NCBI RefSeq assembly: GCF_014084045.1
Contig: NZ_CP043732.1
Coordinates: 2,666,001-2,730,000, forward strand
Direction of reading: 5' to 3'
DNA from: Microbacterium esteraromaticum
GTDB lineage: Bacteria; Actinomycetota; Actinomycetes; Actinomycetales; Microbacteriaceae
Length of the DNA stretch: 64,000 nucleotides
Below the pieces are notes generated by a model that saw only the letters and a list, made by a program, of their open reading frames with translations, was not told the DNA's origin and did no database searches. Positions 19,029 through 28,183 of the stretch are shown here, piece by piece. A program made the position numbers and the translations under genes. Each line of letters begins with the position of its first letter. Within the stretch, counting starts at the first letter, position 1.

Positions 19029-19598
19029 TCATCCCTTCCAGTCGATGAGCAGCAGGCCCTGTTTCGTGTCCGCGAACTTCACCCAGCCGTCGCCGAACTC
19101 GTAGGTCATGCCGAAGCCGTCCTCATCGGTGGCGATGGCGTACGCCGGGTCCTCCGTGAAGTAGACGATTTCGCCCTCCGTCGAGCGAAGCCAGCCGTCG
19201 CGCTTGAGGTTCGACTGCGCCGTCTCCGAGGTGCGCTCGTCGAGGGCGCCCCAGCCGTACATCTGGCCGTGGTCTGAAGCGGTGCTGAAGTCGGCCCACA
19301 TGCACAGCAGGCCGTTCTCGATGAGGGTCTCGCCGATGCGCAGCTCCTGGTGCTTCGAGGTCCAGCCCTGCGAGGTGAGGGCGTCGACCGTGCCGGACGT
19401 GATGATCGTGTCGCAGGCGGGCTCGGCGTCGACGGCGGGTGTCTCGTCGTCGACCGCGGCGGTGGTCGCCGCGGTCGACGGCTCGGCGCTGGCCGAGGCG
19501 GACGATGGCGGGGCGGGTTTCGGGGCGGGGGTGGAACAGGATGCCAGCAGCAGCGCCGTGACGAGCGCGCCGAAGGCGAGAGGGGTGCGGGGGCTCAT
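19029..19598 (-). CDS. Hypothetical lipoprotein
   Basis: A 189-aa secreted lipoprotein. The N-terminus has a basic start, a hydrophobic core and the lipobox LLLASCS with the lipidated Cys near residue 21. A Ser/Pro/Ala-rich linker of about 40 residues follows, then a globular domain containing two cysteines (ACDTIIT and GLLCMWAD) that could form a disulfide. The domain resembles small extracytoplasmic proteins of unknown function in Microbacteriaceae. The ATG at 19598 gives the complete signal peptide. Confidence 0.82.
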   Translation of the reverse strand: MSPRTPLAFGALVTALLLASCSTPAPKPAPPSSASASAEPSTAATTAAVDDETPAVDAEPACDTIITSGTVDALTSQGWTSKHQELRIGETLIENGLLCMWADFSTASDHGQMYGWGALDERTSETAQSNLKRDGWLRSTEGEIVYFTEDPAYAIATDEDGFGMTYEFGDGWVKFADTKQGLLLIDWKG

Positions 19599-19636
19599 GT
19601 GGATCCGAGGGGAGGGGTGAAGGGGCGGTGACGCGC

Positions 19637-20446
19637 TCAGGGGAGTCGCGCGTCGCGAAACAGGGACAGGAGGGGGTCGTGCAGGATGCCGTTCGTGGCG
19701 AGCGTGGACAGTGCCGACAGGGTCTCGGCGCCGTCGAAGGCGGTCATGCGGCCGCCGGCTTCTCGGACGATCGCCACTGCCGCGGCGATGTCGTACTCTT
19801 TGACGTCGAACTCCGCGACCATGTCGATGCGGCCTTCGGCCAGCAGCATGTAGCTGTACACGTCTCCGTAGGCCCGGTCGCGCCAGACGCGGTCGGTGAC
19901 GGCGAGGAGCTCGGGGAGCCTCCCGGCATCCGCCCATTGGGCGATGCTCTGGAAGCTGATGCTGGCGTCGTCGAGCGAGTCGACGCTCGACACCGAAAGC
20001 CGGCGCGGGGCGTCGGCGGCGTTCGTCCATGCGCCCAGGCCGTCGGCGGCCCACCAGCGCCGTGACAGCGCGGGCATGCTCACCACACCGACGCGGGGGA
20101 CGCCGTCGATCGCGAGGGCGATCATCGTGCCCCACAGCGGCACGCCGCGCAGGAAGTTCGCCGTGCCGTCGATGGGGTCGATGATCCACTGGCGGTGGGT
20201 GTCTCCCTCGGCGCCGTACTCCTCGCCGAAGATGCCGTCGCCGGGGCGCTCAGCGGCGAGGAGTCCGCGGATCGCCCGCTCGGTGGCAAGGTCGGCGTCG
20301 GTGACGTGCGAGCGATCGGCCTTGCGCGAGACCTGCAGATCCGCGGCGTCGAAGCGGGGGAGCGACTGCGCGTCCGCGGCGTCGGCCAGCCGCAGGGCGA
20401 GGGTCAGATCGGCAGCGAGGTCGGCATCGGGGCGGGTGTCGGTCAC
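19637..20446 (-). CDS. Inositol monophosphatase-family protein, probable histidinol-phosphatase (HisN type)
   Basis: A Mg2+/Li+-sensitive phosphatase of the IMPase superfamily, 269 aa. Metal-site motifs are present: GEEYG, then DPIDGTANFLRG, and the C-terminal KEYDIAAAVAIVREAGG in place of the usual WDxAA. In actinobacteria, proteins with this architecture supply histidinol-phosphate phosphatase, but inositol phosphate or another sugar phosphate is possible. GTG at 20446 was preferred to the adjacent TTG. No other his genes are nearby. Confidence 0.85.
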   Translation of the reverse strand: MTDTRPDADLAADLTLALRLADAADAQSLPRFDAADLQVSRKADRSHVTDADLATERAIRGLLAAERPGDGIFGEEYGAEGDTHRQWIIDPIDGTANFLRGVPLWGTMIALAIDGVPRVGVVSMPALSRRWWAADGLGAWTNAADAPRRLSVSSVDSLDDASISFQSIAQWADAGRLPELLAVTDRVWRDRAYGDVYSYMLLAEGRIDMVAEFDVKEYDIAAAVAIVREAGGRMTAFDGAETLSALSTLATNGILHDPLLSLFRDARLP

Positions 20447-20628
20447 CAATCAAGGATAGACCGCGACCCTTCATCCGACCGGCCTGCAGCATATCGGTCC
20501 AGACACGAATCGAGTGTCGACCGGATGAGCGAGACCCCGGCTCGTCGCCGATGGGGGACGAACGTGTGCGCATCATCTTCGGGACGCAGGGCGAGAACGA
20601 CATCGGGTGTGACCCGCATGGCGGCGCC

Positions 20629-21639
20629 CTACGTGTCGCGACTCGCGCGAGTCGACGACGGATCGCCCGGCGCCCGGCACTCGCCCCGGTCGCTCGCGGT
20701 TGCCCGGACGCGAGGGCGTCTGGGTTGGCCGGTCAGCCACTCGGATGCGGGTGAAGCGAGGCACAGGAGTCCGACGATGACGGGGACGAGCACGCCGATG
20801 GCCAGTCTGAGGGCGTCAGGGCCGGGCACGTACAGCAGCAGCGGATGCAGGAGGACGATCACCAGCGCCGTGCGAGCGAGGGCGGACGCCGTGGGCGCTG
20901 CGGCCTCGAGCCTGTCGAAGACGATCGTCGAGAACACCACCAGGGCGTACGAGATGCCGACTGCGACGGCCGAGGACAGCAGCGGTGTTCCGTAATCGCC
21001 GAACTTGACGTCCATCGATCGAGAGATGCCGGTGGCGATCAGCACCGCCGAGACGGCGAGCACGACAGTCGCCGCGAGCCAGCGCCGGTTCATGCCTGGG
21101 CGGTTGAGCGCTGTGCCGGCGAGCAGGTAGATGAGGCACCCGATCGCCGAACCGGCAGACAGCGGGGTCGCAGCGAGTTGCGGGCCGAACAGCGCGCCGA
21201 GCAGCGCGCCGGCGATGCCGAGCCCCCACTGCCACCCGGCGGGGAGCGGTGAGATCGCGCGGTACAGCACTGCTGTGAAGAACAGGACGGACACGAACCA
21301 GATGGTGGTGAACGGCTGCAGAGCAGCCGATCCTCCCCACAATCCGCCGAGCAGGCGGTCGGGTTCTGCACGGTTCGCGACGATGAGAAGACAGGTCGTC
21401 AGCGAGAGCAGAAGGACCCATGCGACGTACGGCTTGCCAAGCGTGCGCCAGCGCTTCGAGAGCTCGGTGCGCATCGAGCGTTGCGGCGTCCAGAACCAGC
21501 CCGCCAGGAAGAAGAACAGGGGCACGTGCCAGGTGTAGAGGATCTCAGCGGTGGCATCGCGCGTCCACACATGGCCTGCGACGATGGCCACGCAGCCGAG
21601 CAGACGAACAGCGTCGATCGCGCCGGAACGGGATGTCAT
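20629..21639 (-). CDS. Acyltransferase family 3 membrane protein
   Basis: A 336-aa polytopic protein with about ten hydrophobic segments. The N-terminal signature AIDAVRLLGCVAIVAGHV contains the catalytic histidine, and LYTWHVPLFFFLAGWF contains the second conserved histidine and FFxxAG motif. The family O-acylates extracellular sugars and other surface polymers. The C-terminal 45 residues are hydrophilic and unconserved. It ends next to the prophage boundary and reads away from it. The substrate is unknown. Confidence 0.85.
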   Translation of the reverse strand: MTSRSGAIDAVRLLGCVAIVAGHVWTRDATAEILYTWHVPLFFFLAGWFWTPQRSMRTELSKRWRTLGKPYVAWVLLLSLTTCLLIVANRAEPDRLLGGLWGGSAALQPFTTIWFVSVLFFTAVLYRAISPLPAGWQWGLGIAGALLGALFGPQLAATPLSAGSAIGCLIYLLAGTALNRPGMNRRWLAATVVLAVSAVLIATGISRSMDVKFGDYGTPLLSSAVAVGISYALVVFSTIVFDRLEAAAPTASALARTALVIVLLHPLLLYVPGPDALRLAIGVLVPVIVGLLCLASPASEWLTGQPRRPRVRATASDRGECRAPGDPSSTRASRDT

Positions 21640-21710
21640 CACCCCGCAACGCTATCGGACCGTGAGAAGGAGACACGCGCCGAGCTGGGGCACGCGAGGT
21701 GGACGCAGAG

Positions 21711-21744
21711 AAGCCCCGGTAGATGGCGAGATCTACCGGGGCTT
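21711..21744. terminator. Hairpin just outside attL, probably the original tRNA-Lys terminator
   Basis: A perfect 14-bp stem (AAGCCCCGGTAGAT, 21711-21724, with its complement at 21731-21744) with a 6-nt loop. It lies 4 nt outside the tRNA-derived attL core. In the empty site it would directly follow the 3' end of the minus-strand tRNA-Lys gene. Insertion of the prophage now separates it from the tRNA by about 16.8 kb. Confidence 0.8.
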
Positions 21745-21748
21745 GTCC

Positions 21749-21786
21749 GTGCACCCCCAGGGACTTGAACCCTGAACCCACTGATT
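21749..21786. repeat. attL core
   Basis: 38 bp identical to 38533-38570, corresponding to the 3' half of tRNA-Lys from the anticodon loop to the acceptor end. After a single mismatch (C here, A at attR) five more bases match. On the minus strand it is a tRNA remnant, not a functional tRNA gene. Confidence 0.95.
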
Positions 21787-21860
21787 CAGAGTTTTGGGAT
21801 ATCGTCGAGCGTCTCGAGCTCCCTGTCGGAGGCGAGTGGGTCGAAGATCTACGCGTGTGA
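21787..21860 (+). other. Stranded 3' end of the phage repressor gene
   Basis: In the excised phage this segment continues the repressor frame directly after the attachment core. It encodes 24 residues beginning SEFWD and ending EDLRV, with TGA at 21858-21860. In the prophage it has no start codon or promoter of its own and is silent repressor DNA. Its stop overlaps the integrase GTG. Confidence 0.75.
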
Positions 21861-22723
21861 ACAGGCCCTCCCTGCGCGCGCTACCGTCGGGTGTGAAGAC
21901 TGAAGTACCAGTGTCCCCCGGCTGGCTTGACCCTTTGAGCGCATACCTCGACTGGATGCGTGCTGCGAGGAAGTCTGAGGGGACGATCTACCAGCACTCC
22001 TACCAGCTGCGGCGATTCGCCCACACCACGGGCGCGTCGCCCACGCCAGCATCCCTTGAGCAGCTCGCCGGCTATCTGGCGTCGCTCGATCATCTCGGCG
22101 CGTCAGCGCGCCGCACAGCCCGACAGGCTCTGCGCGGCTTCTACGCGTGGGGAGAGCTCGTGCGCGGCTGGGACAACCCCGCGCGGCACCTGCCACCCAT
22201 CAAGGCACCTCGAGGCGTCGCGCGGCCGGCGCCCGAGCACTCCGTCCGCGTCGGGTTGAGCACCTCCGACGAGCGCGTGCGGCTGATGATCCGCCTCGCC
22301 GTGAGCGCCGGCCTGCGCTGCCGCGAGATCTGCCAGGTGCGCACCAGCGACGTCGTGCGCGACCTGGTCGGCTGGTCGCTCATCGTGCACGGCAAGGGCG
22401 ATAAGCAGCGCCTCGTGCCGCTTTCAGACGCGCTCGCGCACGAGCTCACGGCCTTGCCCGCCGGTTACCTGTTCCCAGGCAGGATCTCCGGCCACCTCTC
22501 GCCGAGCCGCGTCAGCGAGCTCATCAGCGACGCGCTGCCACCTGGCGTCACGGCGCACCAGCTGCGCCACCGATACGGCACCCGCGCGTACAACCTCGGC
22601 GGGAAGGATCTTCGCGCCGTGCAGACGCTGCTGGGGCACGCCTACAGCACGACAACCGAGATCTACGTCGGTGTGGAGGACGACGCGATCCGTCGAGCGG
22701 CGACTGCGGCCGCCGGGTTCTGA
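21857..22723 (+). CDS. int: Phage tyrosine integrase
   Basis: Site-specific recombinase for integration and excision. The 288-aa protein has an N-terminal SAM-like core-binding domain (about residues 22-110) and a catalytic domain with Arg154 (GLRCREI), Lys180/183 region, His234-x-x-Arg237 (HQLRHR), His261 (LLGHAY) and nucleophile Tyr270 (TEIYVGV). It is short because it lacks a long arm-binding domain, like XerC/D-type integrases of small actinophages. The GTG at 21857 is preferred because in the phage form it overlaps the repressor stop (GTGA); a GTG 12 codons later is an alternative. In the prophage it is disconnected from the repressor promoter. Confidence 0.93.
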   Translation: MNRPSLRALPSGVKTEVPVSPGWLDPLSAYLDWMRAARKSEGTIYQHSYQLRRFAHTTGASPTPASLEQLAGYLASLDHLGASARRTARQALRGFYAWGELVRGWDNPARHLPPIKAPRGVARPAPEHSVRVGLSTSDERVRLMIRLAVSAGLRCREICQVRTSDVVRDLVGWSLIVHGKGDKQRLVPLSDALAHELTALPAGYLFPGRISGHLSPSRVSELISDALPPGVTAHQLRHRYGTRAYNLGGKDLRAVQTLLGHAYSTTTEIYVGVEDDAIRRAATAAAGF

Positions 22724-22735
22724 AAGGATGCGGGC

Positions 22736-22969
22736 ATGACGAAACAGGCCAAGCTCATCGCGATCGTCGGCGGCGGCGTCGCGGCCCTCCTCGTCGGCGT
22801 GATCGTCGTCGGCGCCCTCATCCTCGGCAAGTTGAACGAGCCCACCGAAGCCGAGCGGGTAGCTGCGTGCATGGCGCACGAAGGCTACCCGCTCGATAAG
22901 TCGCTCGACGAAGTCAACGGCACATTCGAGGGGCTGCGCGCCGCCGGCGAGAAATGCGGCATGCCCTAG
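22736..22969 (+). CDS. Small phage membrane-anchored protein
   Basis: A 77-aa protein with one long N-terminal transmembrane helix (residues about 7-31) and an exterior domain with two cysteines that could form a disulfide. It starts 12 nt after int, with GAAAGGA as ribosome binding site, so it is expressed with the integrase. Its 3' end overlaps the convergent holin gene by 4 nt. Being on the lysogeny strand and membrane-anchored, it could be a superinfection-exclusion or lysogenic-conversion factor; that is inference only. Confidence 0.7.
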   Translation: MTKQAKLIAIVGGGVAALLVGVIVVGALILGKLNEPTEAERVAACMAHEGYPLDKSLDEVNGTFEGLRAAGEKCGMP

Positions 22970-23166
22970 GCGCGCTTGCTCCATCCCGCGAGGAAAGCTA
23001 GACCGGCGGTTAGGATGACGCCGAGCGCGAGCTCGACCTCGCCGGGTACGTCGATCTGTGTCGACGCTTCGAGCGCCCAGACCGCCACGGTGGCGACGGC
23101 CGATCCTATTGCGGCGCCACCGCTCGCGTACGTGACTTTCGGGTTGATCTTTCCGTTCTCAGGCAT
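22966..23166 (-). CDS. Putative holin
   Basis: A 66-aa protein with two hydrophobic helices (AAIGSAVATVAVWALEAS and LALGVILTAGLAFLAGW), a charged N-terminus and a basic C-terminal WSKRA, the size and topology of a class II holin. It is the last gene of the leftward late operon, downstream of the endolysin and fibre genes. Confidence 0.72.
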   Translation of the reverse strand: MPENGKINPKVTYASGGAAIGSAVATVAVWALEASTQIDVPGEVELALGVILTAGLAFLAGWSKRA

Positions 23167-23177
23167 GGGACTTTCCT

Positions 23178-23489
23178 TCAGTACTCGGCGGCGGTGATGA
23201 CGTGAGCCATGTCCACCTGTTGGGCGAGGGTGTCGATGTGGGCGGTGAGAAGCTCTCGGATGATGACAGGGACGGGGATCGCGGCGAGGTCGGCGTCGGT
23301 GAGGTCGCGGTAGCCCGTGAGCTTGTCGATCAACGCCACCGTCTCGGTGATCTCGGCGGCAATCGCTGCGCGACGCGCGGCGGCGTCATCCGCCTCCTCA
23401 GCGGCCCGCACCGCGAGCAGGGTGTTGATCGACTGCGCAAGGGCGACGAGCTCCTCGTCGGCGAGAGTGGTGATGTCAGGGATAGCCAT
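23178..23489 (-). CDS. Phage protein of unknown function (helical)
   Basis: A 103-aa, alanine- and acid-rich, mostly helical protein (LADEELVALAQSINTLLAVR, then a coiled-coil-like segment). It lies between the collagen-like fibre gene and the holin gene, with only 11 nt to the latter. It may be a fibre accessory or lysis-related protein. No family recognised. Confidence 0.65.
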   Translation of the reverse strand: MAIPDITTLADEELVALAQSINTLLAVRAAEEADDAAARRAAIAAEITETVALIDKLTGYRDLTDADLAAIPVPVIIRELLTAHIDTLAQQVDMAHVITAAEY

Positions 23490-23513
23490 GTGAGAGTTTG
23501 TCCTTTCAGAGAG

Positions 23514-24744
<1,231 letters not shown>

Positions 24745-24746
24745 GG

Positions 24747-25490
24747 TCAGAGCCTCTTCTTGAGCTCGTCGGCGGCGGCCTCGGCGATGCGTTGTACGTC
24801 CGTGTCCGAGAGTGCGCTGAGGTTGGCGGTGATCAGCGGGGCGAGGTGCTGCGCGATGGCGTCCTCGTCGATGTCAGCGACAGTGCCGCCGACGCGCGCG
24901 TTGATGGATGCCAGATAGCCGCCGGCCTGCCACATGACGGCCGTGCCGTCTGGCTTGGTGAGCAGCCGGCCGTTCTCGTCTTGTGCCTGGATGAGCTTCG
25001 TCCAGACTCTCGCTGGTACGGCATCGACGACCTGCTGGACGATGCTCGATCCGAGGCCGTTGAGCCAGCGCTGGTCTGTTTCGTTCAGGGGCATGTCGGG
25101 GTCCTCTCCTTGGTACTGGTCTCGGGATGCGATGTATTCGAAGTGGTGTTGCTCGGTGGGGTCGCTCGCGGCGGTTCTGATGAAGCCGTACTCGGCGGCG
25201 AGGCTGATGAATCCGGGGGTGCGCCAGTCGTCGCTGTCGACCGCGCGACCCTGACAGTGGATCGAGTAGGCCGGGTGCACGGCTCGCGAGTGCGGCGGTT
25301 TCGGGCCGGTGCCGTTCACGTAGGCCTGCCAGGCGAGGTACATCGACATTTGCTTGTCCCAGTCCCGGTAGGTGCTGTTCACGTCGACCTCGCGACCCAG
25401 GCGCGCCTCGAGGCGGCGGAAGCTGTCGGCGGCGGACTGGACGAATCCGACGCCGGGTCGGATCCAGACGATGACTGGAGTGCTGCCCAT
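24747..25490 (-). CDS. Endolysin, D-alanyl-D-alanine carboxypeptidase (VanY/M15) type
   Basis: Peptidoglycan peptidase for host lysis, 247 aa. The zinc site is visible as SIHCQGRAVD (His78, Asp85) and HHFEY (His115/116). The region before it, NSTYRDWDKQM, is the usual M15 substrate loop. After about residue 135 a helical C-terminal part follows that could bind the wall. It overlaps the upstream fibre gene by one base (TGATG) and is followed at once by the XhlA-like gene, forming a lysis cassette inside the tail genes. Confidence 0.85.
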   Translation of the reverse strand: MGSTPVIVWIRPGVGFVQSAADSFRRLEARLGREVDVNSTYRDWDKQMSMYLAWQAYVNGTGPKPPHSRAVHPAYSIHCQGRAVDSDDWRTPGFISLAAEYGFIRTAASDPTEQHHFEYIASRDQYQGEDPDMPLNETDQRWLNGLGSSIVQQVVDAVPARVWTKLIQAQDENGRLLTKPDGTAVMWQAGGYLASINARVGGTVADIDEDAIAQHLAPLITANLSALSDTDVQRIAEAAADELKKRL

Positions 25491-26185
25491 CACGCACCGC
25501 CTTCGAGGTTCGTGACGCGCTGCGCAAGCTGCGCGTTCTGAACCATGAGCAGCGCGATGAAGTCGATGCTGTCGGGGCGGCCTTCGGCGTCGTAGACGAC
25601 GAAGGCCCGCAGGTCGTCGGACTCGGCCAGGCGCTCGGCGATGTAGCCGTACTTCCACTCGTGATCGCCCTGTCGCATCTGGAAGCGGTGCAGGTCGGGC
25701 CACACGTCGCCGAGAGCGGCCGGGTCGATCGTGCTGATGTACTTCTTGTAGCGCTCGGACGATGCGCCCCGGGACACGCGCCCGTCCGTGTTGAGGTAGC
25801 AGACCGTGTATCCGGAGGTGGCCGGGCTTGCGTTCGGGAGGTAGAGGCTGCCGCTGATGGTGCCGCCGGTGGTGCCGATCTTGGACTGTGCGAGCGCGTA
25901 AGTGTCGTTGAGTGCGGTTTCGACGTTGCCGCCGACTGTTCGCGTCACCATGTCGGAGCGGGATGGGAACAGGGTCGGCTTGCCGGTGATCGCACCCCAG
26001 GAGAGGTTCAGGGCGGCGAACTTGTCATCGACGTAGCTGCGCAGCGCCGCGACCTTGGTGGCGATGTAGTCGCGGGTCTTGTTGAGGCCGAGCCACCCGG
26101 TGCGGCGGTCTTCCGTGCCGTCGAGGATGGTCATGCCGTCCGCGAGCGCAGTGGTTCCTTCGGTGCCTGTGTAGGTCTCAGGCAT
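25490..26185 (-). CDS. Tail fibre protein with C-terminal S74-type chaperone domain
   Basis: A 231-aa protein. Residues 1-90 contain an adhesin-like N-terminus with a helical segment; the middle is beta-rich (GGTISGSLYLPNAS). The C-terminus from ASSERYKKYISTID through KYGYIAERLAE resembles the peptidase S74 intramolecular chaperone, which trimerises fibres and then cleaves itself off at the conserved serine. A terminal coiled coil (LMVQNAQLAQRVTNLE) fits this domain. It overlaps the upstream tail gene by 8 nt. Confidence 0.78.
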   Translation of the reverse strand: MPETYTGTEGTTALADGMTILDGTEDRRTGWLGLNKTRDYIATKVAALRSYVDDKFAALNLSWGAITGKPTLFPSRSDMVTRTVGGNVETALNDTYALAQSKIGTTGGTISGSLYLPNASPATSGYTVCYLNTDGRVSRGASSERYKKYISTIDPAALGDVWPDLHRFQMRQGDHEWKYGYIAERLAESDDLRAFVVYDAEGRPDSIDFIALLMVQNAQLAQRVTNLEGGA

Positions 26186-27827
26186 GGATGATCTCCTCTG
26201 TCCAGGACTCACCCGCGGGCGAGTCGATCCATCGGGCGCCGACCGGGATAAGGATCCATGCGGCGGCGGGTGTGTCGGTGGTGCGGCTGGTGACGGTCAC
26301 GGTGTCATCGTCGAGCGAGTAGACGACTGTGCCGCTGATCCCGGTCTGGATCGGGGTGCCGTCCAGCAGCACCGACAGCGGCTGATCGGTGCGCTCCGTC
26401 CAGTCGGGAATGCCGGTCACGGTGACCATGCGGCCGCGTCCCTGCGCTCGTCTGACGAGCGCCTCGGCGCGCCCTGGCCCCGGGTAGGGGGCGTTGACTT
26501 GCACGTGCAGCACCGGTGCCGGGGCGGGCACGAGGGCGAAGCTGTCGATGCGGCGCTGCGGGATGCCGTCCGCGTCGGTCCAGACGTATTCGTACACGGC
26601 CGACCCGTAGTACTCGTCGAGGCTCAGTTGCTCGTCGGCGGCGATGATGTTCGCCCCATACCGCCAGGTCTGCCCGCCGTCCGCTCGGGAGGCGTCATCG
26701 CGCAGCCACCAGCGGCGGAGCTCGTCGCACACGAGGCGAAGACCGGCCTGCTTGAGCAGCACCTGAAGGAAGTCCATCCCGCTCGTGCCTGCGTGCCAGG
26801 TCAGCACCTCAGGCGGACGCTCGATGTCGGGGATGCGGCTGGAGGTGGACACGTTCGCCGGGTCGGACCACGCGTACGTGTACCCGGCCGAGGGTGGCTG
26901 CTCGCCGTCGAAGTACGGGATCAGCTCGTCGCCTTCGTAGAAGATGGCGGAGTCGATGAACACCTGACGGCCCGCGCCGTCCGCATCGCACTCGGCATGC
27001 ACAGTCGCCGTCGCAGCACCCGGGGGGACGAGCTTGCCGACGAGCGCGAGGCGCGTCCACGAGGTGGTCTTGAGGGTCGTGTTCGGGGTGCGATGCTCGG
27101 CGAGGATGCGCCCGTCAGCGGCCCTGTGGCGGATCATCAGCCGGGCCGGCCGGGTGCCGTTGGAGAGCATGTACGCGGCGAACGTGACCGGTTTGCCCGG
27201 GGTGACCCGGATCGGAACCGACTCGATAGCCGTGACGCCCGTGTAGTCCGACACCCACTGTGCAGCCCAGTTGCCCGTCACCGGCGTCGCGACGTTGGTG
27301 CGGACGAACGATGATGCATGCCATGTCGACCACCCCGTGAGATTGATCTCGAATCCCGGGTTCGGCAGCAGGTTCGACACCGGCCAGAACGCGGTCACAT
27401 TGGCATCCAACGGGCCCGGTTCCAGGTGCGCGCCGATCTTGCCCAGCACGTAGTTGCACACCGCCCGCAGCGAACTCTGGTGCGCGCGTGGCGTCTTGTC
27501 ATCCGCGAGGGGCGCGACGTCGCCGAGGATCGCCTCGTCGGACGCGAGCTTCACCGCGACGGTACCGGCTCCGCGATCCGGGTTCACCTCACGGATGCCG
27601 AGATCGAACACCCGCGCGGCGCCGCCGTCGCGGCTCGCGGTGACCTCGAGGCGGGCGCCGTCGCGTGGGTCGAGCAAGTCCAGCAAGGCCGCATCAGGAA
27701 CCGAGAACGACAGGTCGGCGGTGACGTGCGGGATGCCCGAGGCGTCCAGCGTGATCGACCCAGCCACCGTACCGAGGTCAACATCTGCCGGCATCACCCG
27801 CGCCGAGTACACGTGCGTCGAGATCAC
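26178..27827 (-). CDS. Minor tail protein
   Basis: A 549-aa beta-rich protein with an N-terminal virion domain, a central carbohydrate-binding-like jelly roll (LLPNPGFEINLTGWSTW through FIDSAIFYEGDELIPYFDG) and a C-terminal part with Fn3-like strands. The jelly-roll motif is typical of actinophage minor tail proteins that touch the cell wall. GTG start with GTGA overlap to the upstream gene; a start 12 codons earlier is not needed. Confidence 0.82.
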   Translation of the reverse strand: MISTHVYSARVMPADVDLGTVAGSITLDASGIPHVTADLSFSVPDAALLDLLDPRDGARLEVTASRDGGAARVFDLGIREVNPDRGAGTVAVKLASDEAILGDVAPLADDKTPRAHQSSLRAVCNYVLGKIGAHLEPGPLDANVTAFWPVSNLLPNPGFEINLTGWSTWHASSFVRTNVATPVTGNWAAQWVSDYTGVTAIESVPIRVTPGKPVTFAAYMLSNGTRPARLMIRHRAADGRILAEHRTPNTTLKTTSWTRLALVGKLVPPGAATATVHAECDADGAGRQVFIDSAIFYEGDELIPYFDGEQPPSAGYTYAWSDPANVSTSSRIPDIERPPEVLTWHAGTSGMDFLQVLLKQAGLRLVCDELRRWWLRDDASRADGGQTWRYGANIIAADEQLSLDEYYGSAVYEYVWTDADGIPQRRIDSFALVPAPAPVLHVQVNAPYPGPGRAEALVRRAQGRGRMVTVTGIPDWTERTDQPLSVLLDGTPIQTGISGTVVYSLDDDTVTVTSRTTDTPAAAWILIPVGARWIDSPAGESWTEEIIHA

Positions 27828-28183
27828 GGCGCAACCTCCTGGAATGGCACCTCGAGCACCCACCGCGCGCCGGCCTGCTGCATCGTGCGGATCGTTCCCG
27901 TCGGCACATAAGCGGCGGGCACCCAGGGCAGATCGGATGTGGCGGTGAACACGGCAGGGGCGCGGTGGAACACCCGGGCGATTTCGGCAGCTTCCGCCGA
28001 CACGAAGAGCAGCCGCAGTGTGCCGGTGCGGGCCTGCGCGGGCCGCAGGGTGATATCGGGGTACTCGCGGCCGAGCACGATGTGGATGCGGCTCTGCGGC
28101 TCGTCGTCGCTCTGCCAGCCGTGCAGCACGAGCTCAGGTTCGATGGTCTGCGCGTCGGTGCTGCGCGCGATGATCGTGCTCAC
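27824..28183 (-). CDS. Minor tail protein, distal-tail-like
   Basis: A 119-aa beta-rich protein (ELVLHGWQSDDEPQSRIHIV, GTLRLLFVSAEAAEIARVFH, GARWVLEVPFQEV) directly after the tape measure gene, the position of the distal tail protein in siphoviruses. It is smaller than classical Dit (about 250-300 aa). GTG start overlapping the tape-measure stop (GTGA). Confidence 0.68.
   Translation of the reverse strand: MSTIIARSTDAQTIEPELVLHGWQSDDEPQSRIHIVLGREYPDITLRPAQARTGTLRLLFVSAEAAEIARVFHRAPAVFTATSDLPWVPAAYVPTGTIRTMQQAGARWVLEVPFQEVAP

Noticed and set aside
20447..20628. A small gene in the 182-bp gap between the phosphatase and acyltransferase genes
   Set aside because: Short frames exist on the plus strand but lack a ribosome binding site and overlap the acyltransferase gene. 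I see no supported feature here.
21749..21786. Second tRNA-Lys gene at attL
   Set aside because: Only the 3' half matches; the 5' half and half of the anticodon arm are replaced by phage sequence.
21794..21856. Integrase starting 21 codons earlier
   Set aside because: The extra residues are basic and unlike the family. The GTG at 21857 fits the repressor-int overlap in the joined phage form.
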